From positions 1,364,001-1,428,000 of the forward strand of contig NZ_RWKV01000008.1 in NCBI RefSeq assembly GCF_003993795.1: 64,000 nucleotides of DNA, written 5' to 3'. The notes beneath the pieces are model-generated. The model worked only from the letters and a program-made list of their open reading frames with translations. It was not told the origin of the DNA and made no database searches. Both the position numbers and the translations under genes were made by a program. Shown piece after piece: positions 35,129 to 44,411 of the stretch; positions within the stretch are counted from its first letter, which is position 1, and every line of letters starts with the position of its first letter. The stretch comes from Aquabacter cavernae (GTDB taxonomy: Bacteria; Pseudomonadota; Alphaproteobacteria; Rhizobiales; Xanthobacteraceae).

Positions 35129-36538
35129 TTACGCAAGCCCTTCGGGCGAAAGCGCAGGCAGGCGCAGCGTCACCTTGAGCCCCGGCGCGGCATCGGAGAA
35201 GGCCAGCCCGCCGCCATGAAGCCGTGCCACGGCCGCCACCAGCGAAAGGCCGAGGCCCGATCCCGGCCGGGTGCGGGAGGCGTCCAGCCGCACGAAACGC
35301 TCCACAACACGGTCGCGATCCTTCTCGGGAATCCCCTCCCCGCTGTCGCTCACCTCCAGCAGGGCATCCCCGCCCTCCCGCCGCAGGCGGACGCGGATCT
35401 GCCCCCGGGCACCCGCCGGGGGGTGGCCGTACTTGATGGCGTTGTCCACGAGATTCGCCAGCACCTGGGCCAGCAGTTCGCGTACGCCCAGCACCTGCAC
35501 CGGCTCGGCCTCCACGGTCAGGTCGAGCCCCTGCTCGTCGGCCAGCGGCTCGTAAAGCTCGGCCACATTCTCCGCGATGGCGGCAAGGTCCACGGGCACC
35601 ATGGTGCCGCGCGCCTGCCCGGCCTCGGCGCGGGCGATCATGAGCAGCGCATCGAAGGTGCGGATGAGATTTTCGCTCTCCTCAATGGTGGTCTCCAGGG
35701 CCGCCCGGTACTGCGCCTCCCCCGACGCGCCGCGCAGCGCCTCTTCGGCGCGGTTGCGCAGGCGGGTGAGCGGGGTCTTGAGGTCGTGGGCGATATTGTC
35801 CGAGACCTCCTTCAGCCCGATCATCAGGGCCTCGATCCGCTCCAGCATGGCGTTCAGCGAATGGGCGAGCCGGTCGAACTCGTCGTCCGTCCCGTCCACC
35901 GTGAGGCGCCCGGAGAGGTTGCCCGCCATGATGATCTCGGACGTGGCGGTCATGGAATCGATGCGCTTCAACACACGCCGGGTGACGAAGAAGCCGCCCA
36001 CCAGCCCCAGCACGAGAATCAGCAGCAATGCGCCCTGTGCGGGCCGCACCACCATCTGGCGCACCGTGTCCCGCTCCTCCACGTCGCGGCCCACCAGCAG
36101 GCGATAGCCGCCGGGCAGCATGAACACCTCGACGAAGGCGAGATTTTCCTTCGCGCCCGCCTCGTCCGAACGACGATAGAAGGTGAAGCGCGTGCCCGCC
36201 GCATCCAGGAGACCGAGCGGCAGGTCGGACACGTTGGAGGCCAGCACCTCCCCGTTGAAATTGGTGAGCAGGTAGATGGACGACCCCGGACGGCGGGTGC
36301 GCCGGTCGATGGCGAAGACGAGCCGCTGGATGCCGCCGATGCGGTACTGCTCCGAAAGGAAGCGCACTTCCCCGGCCACGCTCTCCGCCACCTGCGTCTC
36401 GATGAGCTGGCGCGTATGCCACGCCACATAGCCGATCATGAACAGGGCGAAGACCGCGAACACCACCAGATAGACCGCCAGCAGCTTGAAGGCGGTGGTG
36501 CGGATGAGGCGGGAGAGGCCGCGCGGCAGGATCCTCAT
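35129..36538 (-). CDS. Sensor histidine kinase, OmpR/EnvZ class
   Basis: 469 aa. TM1 about 17-37, a periplasmic sensor of about 130 residues, TM2 about 170-190, a HAMP linker, HisKA with DNIAHDLKTPLTRLRNRAEEAL, and HATPase with LVDNAIKYG, DSGEGIPEKDRDRV and GSGLGLSLVAAVARLHGG. It pairs with the response regulator 31 bp upstream. The setting with degP and the ccm genes suggests envelope-stress sensing, but the signal is unknown. Confidence 0.9.
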   Translation of the reverse strand: MRILPRGLSRLIRTTAFKLLAVYLVVFAVFALFMIGYVAWHTRQLIETQVAESVAGEVRFLSEQYRIGGIQRLVFAIDRRTRRPGSSIYLLTNFNGEVLASNVSDLPLGLLDAAGTRFTFYRRSDEAGAKENLAFVEVFMLPGGYRLLVGRDVEERDTVRQMVVRPAQGALLLILVLGLVGGFFVTRRVLKRIDSMTATSEIIMAGNLSGRLTVDGTDDEFDRLAHSLNAMLERIEALMIGLKEVSDNIAHDLKTPLTRLRNRAEEALRGASGEAQYRAALETTIEESENLIRTFDALLMIARAEAGQARGTMVPVDLAAIAENVAELYEPLADEQGLDLTVEAEPVQVLGVRELLAQVLANLVDNAIKYGHPPAGARGQIRVRLRREGGDALLEVSDSGEGIPEKDRDRVVERFVRLDASRTRPGSGLGLSLVAAVARLHGGGLAFSDAAPGLKVTLRLPALSPEGLA

Positions 36539-36569
36539 GGACTATCCCACCGCGTGCCGGACCGGGCGT

Positions 36570-37286
36570 TCACTTCAGCCCTTCGCGGACCATGTAGCCG
36601 GCGCCGCGCACGGTATGGATGAGGGGCACGTCGAAGCCCTTGTCGATCTTGGAGCGCAGCCGCGAGACATGCACGTCGATGACGTTGGTCTGGGGGTCGA
36701 AATGATAGTCCCAGACATTCTCCAGCAGCATGGTGCGCGTCACCACCTGCCCGGCATGGCGCATGAGATATTCCAGCAGCCGGAATTCGCGCGGCTGGAG
36801 CGGAACGTCCTTGCCCGCGCGGCTCACCCGGTGGGCGAGGCGGTCCAGCTCCAGGTCGCCCACCTTGTAGAGGGTTTCGGTGGCCGGGATGCCGCTGCGC
36901 CGGGAGAGCGCTTCCACCCGGGCCAGAAGCTCCGTGAAGGCATAGGGCTTGGGCAGATAGTCGTCGCCGCCCGCGCGCAGGCCCATCACCCGGTCGTCCA
37001 CCTGGCCGAGGGCGGAGAGAATGAGCACCGGCGTCGCCTCGCCGCGCTGGCGCAGCTCCGAGACCACGGAGAGCCCGTCGCGGCGCGGCAACATGCGGTC
37101 CACGACCAGCACGTCGTAATGCCCGTCCAGGGCGAGCGCGAGGCCCTCCTCGCCGTCGGCGGCGTGATCCACCACATGGCCCGCCTCGCGAAAGGCCTTG
37201 CGCAGATAATCGGCCGCGTCCCGGTCATCCTCGATCAGGAGAAGGCGCATGGCGAAGCTGTCGTCCGAAGTTTGAATCAGAGTCAT
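36570..37286 (-). CDS. OmpR/PhoB-type response regulator
   Basis: 238 aa. The receiver domain has acidic residues in LLLIEDDRDAA, the phospho-Asp63 in VLVVDRMLPRRDG, and the Lys in GGDDYLPKPYAFTELLARVEAL. A winged-helix DNA-binding domain follows (FRLLEYLMRHAGQVVTRTMLLENVWDYHFDPQTNVIDVHVSRLRSKID). The start at 37286 has GGAAGC close by; a second ATG at 37250 begins exactly at MRLLLIED and is equally possible. It is separated from degP by three strong hairpins, so co-transcription with degP is uncertain. Confidence 0.9.
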   Translation of the reverse strand: MTLIQTSDDSFAMRLLLIEDDRDAADYLRKAFREAGHVVDHAADGEEGLALALDGHYDVLVVDRMLPRRDGLSVVSELRQRGEATPVLILSALGQVDDRVMGLRAGGDDYLPKPYAFTELLARVEALSRRSGIPATETLYKVGDLELDRLAHRVSRAGKDVPLQPREFRLLEYLMRHAGQVVTRTMLLENVWDYHFDPQTNVIDVHVSRLRSKIDKGFDVPLIHTVRGAGYMVREGLK

Positions 37287-37371
37287 GCTTCCATATCCCG
37301 TTCCGGGCCGCCAGTCGCTGCGGCGTTGAGCCGAAGCGGGCCATGGCCGGGGCATCGGCTAGAAACGGACG

Positions 37372-37473
37372 CGGCGCGGACGGTTTGGCCGTCCGCGCCG
37401 GAACCGGCACGCTGCGTGCCGGTCGCGTCCTTGAATACCGGCTCGGCGCCCTTCCCCCGATCGGCGCCGAGCC
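37372..37473. terminator. Array of three perfect hairpins between degP and the response regulator gene
   Basis: Stem 1: 12 bp (37372-37383 with 37389-37400). Stem 2: 8 bp (37403-37410 with 37416-37423). Stem 3: 11 bp (37440-37450 with 37463-37473). All are perfect and fill about 100 bp after the degP stop at 37483. They have no T-tracts. They may protect the degP message 3' end, reduce read-through into the regulator gene, or bind a protein. Confidence 0.55.
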
Positions 37474-37482
37474 AAGCGGGCC

Positions 37483-39039
37483 TCAGCCCGCCTTGTCGGT
37501 GAGCGTGACCGCGACGAAGCGGACACCCTGCTCACCCTTGACCCGCATGAGCACCGCCTTGCGGTTCTCCGCCTTGGCGGCGGCAAGGCCGTCGCTCACA
37601 TCCTTGGGGCTGGTCACCACCTTGCCGCCCACGTCCAGGATCACGTCGCCGGAGCGGATGCCGCGCTGGGCGGCGGGGCCGTTGGGCTCCACTTCCACAA
37701 CCACGACACCTTCCTCGCCAGCGCCCTGCACGGACTTAGCCGGGGCGAGCTGGAGGCCGAGGCGCGGCACGCTGGTGCTGGCCGAGTCCTTCTCCTGCAC
37801 GCTCGCCTGCTTCTGCTCGCTGGGAAGCTGCTCCAGCTTCACGTCCATGTTGGAGGTCTTGCCGTCGCGGATGACGGTGAGCGCGACCGTGGAGCCGGGC
37901 TTCATCATGCCGATGCGGCGCGACAGGTCACGGGCGTCCTTCACGGTCTCGCCGTTCACCTTGGAGACCACGTCGCCGCTCTTCAGGCCCGCCTTGGCGG
38001 CCGGCGTGTCAGCCTGGACCTGGGCGATGAGCGCGCCCTGGGGCTCGCTGAGGCCGAGGCCGGAGGCGAGGTCGTCGGTCACGGGCTGGATCTGCACGCC
38101 GATATAGCCGCGCGCCACCTTGCCGGTCTCGCGGAGCTGGTTCACCACCTGCTTCACGGTCTCGGAGGGGATGGCGAAGGCGATGCCCACATTGCCGCCC
38201 GAGGGGGAGACGATGGCGGTGTTCATGCCGATGACTTCGCCATTCAGGCCGAAGGTCGGGCCGCCGGAATTGCCCCGGTTCACCGCCGCGTCGATCTGGA
38301 TGAAGTCGTCATAGGGGCCCGCGCCGATGTCGCGGCCGCGCGCCGAGACGATGCCGGCGGTCACGGTTCCGCCGAGGCCGAACGGGTTGCCCACTGCGAT
38401 CACCCAATCGCCGACGCGCGGCGGGGCATCCGAGAGCTTCACCCACGGCAGGCCGGTCTTGCCCTCGATCTTCAGCAGCGCCACGTCGGTGCGCGGATCG
38501 GTGCCGATGACCTTGGCCACATAGTCCTTGCCGTCGGTGGTGGTGACGTCCACCTCGCTGGCGCCGTCAACCACATGGTTGTTGGTCACCACATAGCCGT
38601 CGGACGAGATGATGAAGCCGGAGCCCTGGCCCACCACCTGGCGGCCGCCGCCTTCGCCGCCGCGCGGCGGACGGGGCATCTGGCCGGGGCCACCCTGGCC
38701 GCCGGGGCCGTTCTCGAAGCCGAAGCGACGCAGGAATTTCTCGATCTGGGGCGGCACGTTCTCACCGAACAGGCCGTCCTCGTTGGAGGCCATGTTGCGG
38801 GCATTCACGTCCTTCTTGATCTTCACCGACACAACAGCCGGAGACACCTTCTCCACCACATCGGCGAAGGAGTTCTGGCTGGACGACAGGTTGGTGGCGA
38901 TCTGCGCCTCGGCGGGCGCGTTGAAGGGCGGAATGAACTGGCCGACGATCGCGCCGGTCATGGCGAGGCCGACCGCACCCGCGAGCAGGGCGGAACGGCG
39001 ACGGCGGACGCGGGACGAAGGGGAGGTGAAACCAGTCAT
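37483..39039 (-). CDS. degP: Do-family periplasmic serine protease/chaperone
   Basis: 518 aa. A basic leader and one hydrophobic segment (residues about 17-45) send it to the periplasm. The trypsin-like domain has His155 in VTNNHVVDG, Asp185 in DPRTDVALLK and Ser258 in NRGNSGGPTF. Two PDZ domains follow (about 310-400 and 425-510). A long Gly/Pro-rich loop (about 105-135) before the protease core is the LA-loop region. It degrades or refolds damaged envelope proteins. A cluster of TTAC/GTAA elements lies upstream. Confidence 0.93.
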   Translation of the reverse strand: MTGFTSPSSRVRRRRSALLAGAVGLAMTGAIVGQFIPPFNAPAEAQIATNLSSSQNSFADVVEKVSPAVVSVKIKKDVNARNMASNEDGLFGENVPPQIEKFLRRFGFENGPGGQGGPGQMPRPPRGGEGGGRQVVGQGSGFIISSDGYVVTNNHVVDGASEVDVTTTDGKDYVAKVIGTDPRTDVALLKIEGKTGLPWVKLSDAPPRVGDWVIAVGNPFGLGGTVTAGIVSARGRDIGAGPYDDFIQIDAAVNRGNSGGPTFGLNGEVIGMNTAIVSPSGGNVGIAFAIPSETVKQVVNQLRETGKVARGYIGVQIQPVTDDLASGLGLSEPQGALIAQVQADTPAAKAGLKSGDVVSKVNGETVKDARDLSRRIGMMKPGSTVALTVIRDGKTSNMDVKLEQLPSEQKQASVQEKDSASTSVPRLGLQLAPAKSVQGAGEEGVVVVEVEPNGPAAQRGIRSGDVILDVGGKVVTSPKDVSDGLAAAKAENRKAVLMRVKGEQGVRFVAVTLTDKAG

Positions 39040-39111
39040 TGGGCTCGTCGTCTCTCTGCAGGAGTTTGCCCCACCACGGGGCAGCCTTGGGGAGAGACTA
39101 TGAACCGGACC

Positions 39112-39151
39112 ATTACAGTCTGCTGGCGGGAGGATTACCGCGCTGTAATGT
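39112..39151 (-). promoter_or_regulatory. TTAC/GTAA repeat cluster upstream of degP
   Basis: CATTACAG (39112-39119) and CTGTAATG (39144-39151) are an exact 8-bp inverted repeat; between them is a third GGATTACC copy (about 39133-39140) that forms ATTAC-N6-GTAAT with the distal arm when read on the minus strand. It lies 73-112 bp upstream of the degP start. Repeated GTAA-type sites recall CpxR-like OmpR-family regulators, and such a regulator is encoded just downstream. Confidence 0.4.
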
Positions 39152-39187
39152 GGGTCACGAGGGCGTGAGAGCCGCCACGCTCCAGCA

Positions 39188-39610
39188 TCACGAGGCCTTG
39201 AAGTCCACCATCCGCCCTTCGCGGAACACGCAGGTCACGTTCCAGAAGGCGACCGAAGCGCCCGGCTTCTCGATCTTGAAGGACAGGCTGACGGACTTCG
39301 GATCGTTGCCCGACACAGTGTTGGTCGCGAGTCGCACGATGGGATAGGGCGGCCTCGCGCTGGCGCGCTCCACGCACAATTGGGTGGCAAGGCCATCGGC
39401 CACATTGGGACGCTTGGCGGGGGCAGCAGGCGCGGACGGGGCGGGGCCCGCGCGCTGGGATTCAAGGGCGGCCAGACAATTATAGAAGGCCTGGGTGCCC
39501 GGCTGGGCACCCCAGGCGACACACCGCTCCATGTCGGTCTGTGCCATCGCGGCGCCCGGAACCGCCAGCCCCAGGGCCACCATACCCGCCGCAAATCCTG
39601 CGAACCGCAT
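39188..39610 (-). CDS. Exported small protein of unknown function
   Basis: 140 aa. A signal peptide covers residues 1-23 (MRFAGFAAGMVALGLAVPGAAMA). The mature part has four Cys, two close to the N-terminus (MERCVAWG and FYNCLAAL), a Pro/Ala-rich linker, and a C-terminal beta-rich segment (SVSLSFKIEKPGASVAFWNVTCVF). I do not recognise the family. It overlaps the ccmH stop by one base (TGATG), so it is translated with the cytochrome c maturation genes. Confidence 0.75.
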   Translation of the reverse strand: MRFAGFAAGMVALGLAVPGAAMAQTDMERCVAWGAQPGTQAFYNCLAALESQRAGPAPSAPAAPAKRPNVADGLATQLCVERASARPPYPIVRLATNTVSGNDPKSVSLSFKIEKPGASVAFWNVTCVFREGRMVDFKAS

Positions 39611-40119
39611 CACTTTCCCCCCTGCCCGTCACCATTCCGGCCCGCCTGCGGCGCGTCCGCCAGCAATTGCGCCATGCGCGCCTCCTCCGCCGCCGAGAGC
39701 GGCGCGGGGGGAGACGCGGTGGCGCGGCGGCGCATGACGCTGGCCGCGAGCGCCGCGCCCAGCACCAGGACCAGCACCGGAAAGCCCCACAGCAGCGCGT
39801 TGCGCCAGGAAAAGACCGGGCGCATCAGCACGAACTCGCCGTAGCGCGCCACCAGATAGTCCAGCACCTGCCCGTTGCTGTCGCCCGCCTTCAGCCGCTC
39901 GCGCACCAGGATGCGCAGGTCGCGGGCGAGCGGGGCGTCGCTGTCGTCGATGGACTGGTTCTGGCAGACCATGCAGCGCAGTTCCCGGGACAGGTCGCGC
40001 GCCCGCTGCTCCATGGCCGGGTCGGGCAGCACCTCGTCCGGCTGCACGGCGAAGGCCGGCGAGACCAGCAGGCTGAGGCCGAGCAACAGAGCCGACAGGT
40101 GGGGAAAGCGCATGCCCAT
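39610..40119 (-). CDS. ccmH: Cytochrome c maturation protein CcmH (CycL)
   Basis: 169 aa. A signal peptide to about residue 24, the thioreductant motif LRCMVCQNQS (Cys49, Cys52) and a C-terminal membrane helix (about 107-128) followed by a cytoplasmic tail. It keeps apocytochrome CxxCH thiols reduced for heme attachment. The ATG at 40119 is two bases after the ccmF stop. Confidence 0.93.
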   Translation of the reverse strand: MGMRFPHLSALLLGLSLLVSPAFAVQPDEVLPDPAMEQRARDLSRELRCMVCQNQSIDDSDAPLARDLRILVRERLKAGDSNGQVLDYLVARYGEFVLMRPVFSWRNALLWGFPVLVLVLGAALAASVMRRRATASPPAPLSAAEEARMAQLLADAPQAGRNGDGQGGK

Positions 40120-40121
40120 GC

Positions 40122-42101
40122 CTATTCCGCCGGAACCATGCGGCGGCGCTTGGCGGGCTTGGGCGCGCCCACCCGCAGGCGCCGGTCCGCCAAAGAGAGA
40201 GAGCCGCCCAGCGCCATCACCACCGCACCGAGCCAGATGAGCGTCACGAGCGGCTTCCAGGTGGCGCGCACGGCGATGAGCCCGTCCGGCGCCTCGTCCC
40301 CCACCGCCACATAAAGCTGGCTGAAACCGAAGGTGCGGATGCCGGATTCCGTGGTGCCCATGCGCCGCGCGGTGAAGGTGCGCTTGCCGGATTCGATGGT
40401 GCCCTGGGAAATCCCGCCCTGGCGGATGGTGAAGACGGCGACGCGGGCGCTGTAATTGGGGCCGGTCCGGTTCTCCATCCGCTCCAGAGTGAGGTCGCGG
40501 GTTCCAATGGTGAAGCTGTCGCCCATGCGCAGGCCGGCGATCTTCTCCGTGCTCCAGGCACTCTCGGAGACGATGCCGATCAGGCAGATGCCGACGCCCA
40601 TATGCGCCACCGCCGTCCCATAGGTGGAGCGCGGCAGGCCCGCGAGACGCGAGAGGCAGACCCGCGCGGGCACCCGCCCGACGCCGGAGCGCTCGACGAT
40701 GTCGGTGAGCGCGCCGAGGATGACGAACACCGCGATGCCCAGCACCACGGGGGCGAGCACCGGGCCCCGGTCCTCCGCCGCCGCGGTCACCACCGCCGCC
40801 ACCACCGCGAAGGCGGCCGCCAGCATCAGGCGCTGCGCCACGCCCAGCAGGTCCCCGCGCTTCCAGGCCAGAAGCGGGCCGAACGGAACGGCGAAGATGA
40901 GCGGCAGCATGAGGCCGCCGAAGGTGAGGTTGAAGAAGGGCGGGCCCACCGTGATCTTGTCGTCGGTCACCGCCTCCAGCGCGAGGGGATAGAGCGTGCC
41001 CACGAAGACGGCGGCCGTGGCGGCGGTGAGGAACAGATTGTTCAACACCAGCGCGCCCTCGCGCGAGACCGGGGCGAACAGGCCGCCTTGCTTCAGGTCT
41101 CCCGCCCTCAGCGCGAACAGGCCGAGCCCGCCGCCGATGAACACCGCAAGAATGGCCAGGATGAACACGCCGCGCGTGGGATCGCTGGCGAAGGAATGCA
41201 CCGACGTCAGCACGCCGGAGCGCACCAGGAAGGTGCCGAGGAGGGACAGGGAGAAGGCCAGGATGGCGAGGAGGATGGTCCAGACCTTCAGCGCGTCGCG
41301 CTTCTCCATCACCACGGCGGAATGCAGCAGCGCGGTGGCCGCAAGCCAGGGCATGAGGGAGGCGTTCTCCACCGGGTCCCAGAACCACCAGCCGCCCCAG
41401 CCCAATTCGTAATAGGCCCAGTAGGAGCCCATGGCGATGCCGAGGGTGAGGAACACCCAGGCGGCCAGCGTCCAGGGCCGCACCCAGCGCGCCCAGGCGG
41501 CGTCGATCCGCCCCTCGATGAGCGCCGCCATGGCGAAGGCGAAGGCGATGGAGAGGCCCACATAGCCGAGATAGAGCAGCGGCGGATGGATGGCGAGGCC
41601 GGGATCCTGCAGCACCGGATTGAGGTCCGCGCCCTCCGCGGGCGGGGGCACGAGGCGCGTGAAGGGATTGGAGGTGAGCAGGATGAAGAGCAGGAAGGCT
41701 ACCGCGATGGAGCCCTGCACGGCCAGCACATTGGCCTTGAGGCGGTCGGGGAGATTGCCGCCGAAGATCGCCACCAGCGCGCCGAACAGCGCCAGCACCA
41801 GGACCCAGAGGAGCATGGAGCCCTCATGGTTTCCCCAGGTGGAGGTGATCTTGTAGATGGTGGGCATGCGCGAGTGGGAATTGTCCACCACGTTCACCAC
41901 CGAGAAGTCGGAGGTGAGATAGAGCGCCACCAGGGCCGCGAAGGACAGGCTCACGAACAGGAACAGCACCAGCGCCACGGGCACGCCCACGCCCATGAGC
42001 GTCGGGTCCCCCCGATGCGCGCCCCAGGCGGGGAGCACGGTCTGCATGAGCGCGAGGGCGAGCGCCAGGATGAGCGCGTATTGTCCGATTTCCGCGATCA
42101 T
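40122..42101 (-). CDS. ccmF: Cytochrome c heme lyase subunit CcmF (CycK)
   Basis: 659 aa polytopic membrane protein. The heme-handling WWD motif is in [29 protein letters not shown] (about 230-258), and the conserved periplasmic His residues are in [11 protein letters not shown] and [14 protein letters not shown]. It transfers heme from holo-CcmE to apocytochromes in a complex with CcmH and CcmI. The full length matches the family. It overlaps ccmE by ATGA. Confidence 0.95.
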   Translation of the reverse strand: MIAEIGQYALILALALALMQTVLPAWGAHRGDPTLMGVGVPVALVLFLFVSLSFAALVALYLTSDFSVVNVVDNSHSRMPTIYKITSTWGNHEGSMLLWVLVLALFGALVAIFGGNLPDRLKANVLAVQGSIAVAFLLFILLTSNPFTRLVPPPAEGADLNPVLQDPGLAIHPPLLYLGYVGLSIAFAFAMAALIEGRIDAAWARWVRPWTLAAWVFLTLGIAMGSYWAYYELGWGGWWFWDPVENASLMPWLAATALLHSAVVMEKRDALKVWTILLAILAFSLSLLGTFLVRSGVLTSVHSFASDPTRGVFILAILAVFIGGGLGLFALRAGDLKQGGLFAPVSREGALVLNNLFLTAATAAVFVGTLYPLALEAVTDDKITVGPPFFNLTFGGLMLPLIFAVPFGPLLAWKRGDLLGVAQRLMLAAAFAVVAAVVTAAAEDRGPVLAPVVLGIAVFVILGALTDIVERSGVGRVPARVCLSRLAGLPRSTYGTAVAHMGVGICLIGIVSESAWSTEKIAGLRMGDSFTIGTRDLTLERMENRTGPNYSARVAVFTIRQGGISQGTIESGKRTFTARRMGTTESGIRTFGFSQLYVAVGDEAPDGLIAVRATWKPLVTLIWLGAVVMALGGSLSLADRRLRVGAPKPAKRRRMVPAE

Positions 42102-42577
42102 TGGGTCAGCGCCCCGCCGCCAGCGCCGGAGGCGCGGCCCTTTTGTGCCTCTTCCATCCAGTGGCCGGACTTCTTGAGCGTGTCCGCCACCTCGCGGGGC
42201 ATGTAATTCTCGTCGTGCTTGGCGAGCACGGTGTCGGCGGCGAAGGTGCCGTCCGGCTGCAGGCGGCCTTCTGTGACCACGCCCTGCCCTTCCCGGAACA
42301 GGTCGGGCAGCATGCCCGTATAGGCCACCGGCACCTTGGCGGCACCGTCGGTCACCACGAAGGTGACGGTGGCGCCCTGCTTCACCACGCTTCCAGCTTC
42401 CACCAGCCCGCCCAGGCGCAGCCGCTCACCGGGCACCACCTGCCGCTGGGCGACCTCCGTGGGGGTGCGGAAGAACACGATGGTGTCGTTGAGCGCGGTC
42501 AGCACGAGCGCGGCCGCAAGGCCGAGCACGGTGAGCGCGGCACCGATGAGAACGAGGCGGCGACCCTTGCGCGTCAC
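42098..42577 (-). CDS. ccmE: Cytochrome c-type biogenesis heme chaperone CcmE (CycJ)
   Basis: 159 aa. An N-terminal signal anchor (residues about 8-28) is followed by an OB-fold. The covalent heme-binding His lies in [10 protein letters not shown] (about residue 120), with the downstream Tyr that ligates heme. It carries heme from CcmABCD to CcmF in the periplasm. Confidence 0.95.
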   Translation of the reverse strand: MTRKGRRLVLIGAALTVLGLAAALVLTALNDTIVFFRTPTEVAQRQVVPGERLRLGGLVEAGSVVKQGATVTFVVTDGAAKVPVAYTGMLPDLFREGQGVVTEGRLQPDGTFAADTVLAKHDENYMPREVADTLKKSGHWMEEAQKGRASGAGGGALTQ

Positions 42578-42616
42578 GATCCACTGGCCTTTCTGCCTTT
42601 GGCATTGCAGCCCATC

Positions 42617-43753
42617 TTACCCGCCCCCCAATTCCTTCTGCGCCGCATCGATGCGCGCCGTGGCGTCCGCATCGCCGGCAAAGACGGTGCGCGCCGCATT
42701 CAGCGCCGCGCGCATCTTGGCCTCCTCGCCCAGCACGCGCCATGCGCGCGCCAGACGGAGCCAGCCGTCCAGATCCTTCGGTTCGGTATTCAACCGCTCC
42801 TGGAGGCGGTCCACCATGCCCTGGATCATGGCCGAGCGATCCGAACCGCTCATTTGCGACGCCGCTGCCACATCGGCAGCGCTGGGACCGGGAGCCTGAG
42901 CCGGTGCCGCCGTCGCCGGGGTGCCACCGGTGCGCGCCAGCGCGGCCCGCACCATGGGCAGCCAGGGGGCATTGGGCGGAGCATCCGCGGCCATCTGACC
43001 GAAAATGGCGGCGGCATCCTGGCGCCGCCCGTCCTGCTCGGCGGCAAGGCCCAGGAAATAGCGTGCCTTGGGGGAGGAGGGATCGAGCGCCGCCGCTGCC
43101 TGGAAGGCGCGGGTGGCATCCTGGCCCACCATGCCCTCGTCGCGCACCACCAGCGCTTCGCCCAGCGCCGCCTGCCGCTCGGCGGTCGGCCCCAGAAAGC
43201 GGATCGCCTGGGCATAGGCGCGCACGGCATCGTCCATGCGGCCGAGCTTGAGATAGACCGGGGCCAGCAGCTCATAGCCGCGCCCGTCATTGGGATTGGC
43301 CGACAGATGGTCCTCCACCCGGCGCACCAAAATGGCCACGTCGGTGCCGTCCGGCGGCGCGGAGAGGCGGGAGGAGAGCGGCATGTCCGGCACGTCCGGC
43401 GCGCCGAGCTTGAGATAAAGGCCCGCGCCGATCAGCGGAATGAAGGCGAGCGCGATGACGGCGGCGGCCTTGCGGCGACCGGCGGAGGTGGACGAGATCT
43501 CGGCACCGGCATCGGCCGCCGCGATCATGCGGCGGGCCACTTCCACGCGCGCGGCCTCCGCCTGCTCGGGGGAGAGACGGCCGGAACCGGCATCGCGGTC
43601 CAGCTCGGACATCTGGTCACGATAGACCGCAAGGTCCGCATCCCGCGCCACGCGCAGGTCGCGGCGGCGGCTGAGCGGCCACAGCACGGCCATCACCGCC
43701 AAAGCGGTCATGAGCGCGAAGGCGGCGAAGAGAGGAGCCGGCAGCATGCGCAT
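42617..43753 (-). CDS. ccmI: Cytochrome c biogenesis protein CcmI (CycH)
   Basis: 378 aa. Two membrane helices (about 6-26 and 98-115) flank a short cytoplasmic helical loop with VYRDQMSELDRD; the periplasmic part is built of TPR-like repeats (ILVRRVEDHLSANPNDGRGYELLAPVYLKLGRMDDAVRAYAQAIRF). It binds the C-termini of apocytochromes and presents them to CcmF/CcmH. It is the first gene of the ccmI-E-F-H run. An Ala/Pro-rich linker occurs near residue 285. Confidence 0.92.
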   Translation of the reverse strand: MRMLPAPLFAAFALMTALAVMAVLWPLSRRRDLRVARDADLAVYRDQMSELDRDAGSGRLSPEQAEAARVEVARRMIAAADAGAEISSTSAGRRKAAAVIALAFIPLIGAGLYLKLGAPDVPDMPLSSRLSAPPDGTDVAILVRRVEDHLSANPNDGRGYELLAPVYLKLGRMDDAVRAYAQAIRFLGPTAERQAALGEALVVRDEGMVGQDATRAFQAAAALDPSSPKARYFLGLAAEQDGRRQDAAAIFGQMAADAPPNAPWLPMVRAALARTGGTPATAAPAQAPGPSAADVAAASQMSGSDRSAMIQGMVDRLQERLNTEPKDLDGWLRLARAWRVLGEEAKMRAALNAARTVFAGDADATARIDAAQKELGGG

Positions 43754-43981
43754 GCCGTTAGCGGAGGTTTGCCGCGAAGCAAAGGCTGCTTGTGGTCGCG
43801 GGACGGCTTGCCGCGCCCTCCTCTCCCAACCGTGATCGCCGGGAGGTCACGGCGAAGCCCGCGCCTCGCCCGAACCAATGTGCTATGAGACCGGCTTCAT
43901 TCAGAGTGCGATGGGTTCGGACGGCGCGCGGCGCGCGCATGTCCCAACGGTACCTTCGCCTCTATTCATTCGGTTTGACCA

Positions 43982-44001
43982 CGATCCGTCCGGACGGATC
44001 G
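43982..44001. promoter_or_regulatory. 20-bp perfect palindrome upstream of the YidB-like gene
   Basis: CGATCCGTCC followed directly by its reverse complement, with no spacer. It lies 27 bp before the YidB-like start codon, ahead of GGAAGGAG. The position suits an operator or a 5' UTR hairpin. The rest of the 274-bp gap to ccmI shows nothing recognisable. Confidence 0.4.
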
Positions 44002-44027
44002 CGCTTTCGGGCGGAAGGAGATGTGCC

Positions 44028-44411
44028 ATGGGCCTGTTCGACCATCTGGGCGCTGCCCTCGGCAAAGGCGGCGCCTTCTCCGGCTTCCTCGGCGCCGCGC
44101 TGGCGAGCCAGCTTCCCGCCAAGCTGCAGGCCGCCTTGGCCGCAAGCCCCTATGGCGACCTCGACGGCCTGCTGGACCGGTTCCGCGAGGGCGGCTTCGG
44201 GGCACAGGTGGAGTCCTGGCTGGGCGCGAGCGACAACCTGCCCGTCACCTCCGAGGAGATCATGGAAGTCATCGACCCCATGACCATGAGCACCCTCGCC
44301 GCCGCTCTCGGGGTGCCCGCCGCCATGCTTCCCGGCCTGATCTCGCAATATCTCCCGCTCGCGGTGGACCGCCTGAGCCCCAACGGCGTGGTGGAACTCC
44401 CCGCGCCCTGA
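44028..44411 (+). CDS. YidB-family (DUF937) protein
   Basis: 127 aa. Starts MGLFDHLGAALGKGG and continues with LDGLLDRFREGGFGAQVESWLGASDNLPVTSEEIMEVIDP, which matches the YidB family (helical, often with this LxxLLxxFxxxGxGxxVxSWVG pattern). The biochemical role is unknown. The start at 44028 is set by GGAAGGAG six bases away; a reading 50 codons longer has no ribosome site and covers the palindrome. Confidence 0.85.
   Translation: MGLFDHLGAALGKGGAFSGFLGAALASQLPAKLQAALAASPYGDLDGLLDRFREGGFGAQVESWLGASDNLPVTSEEIMEVIDPMTMSTLAAALGVPAAMLPGLISQYLPLAVDRLSPNGVVELPAP

Noticed and set aside
36486-37502. Plus-strand frame over the response regulator
   Set aside because: Antisense to a receiver and winged-helix protein with all key residues; no family similarity.
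39610-41388. A 592-codon frame ending at the ccmH stop, suggesting a very long CcmH
   Set aside because: Only the last 169 codons match CcmH; the upstream part is the wrong frame of ccmF. The ATG at 40119, two bases after the ccmF stop, is the start.
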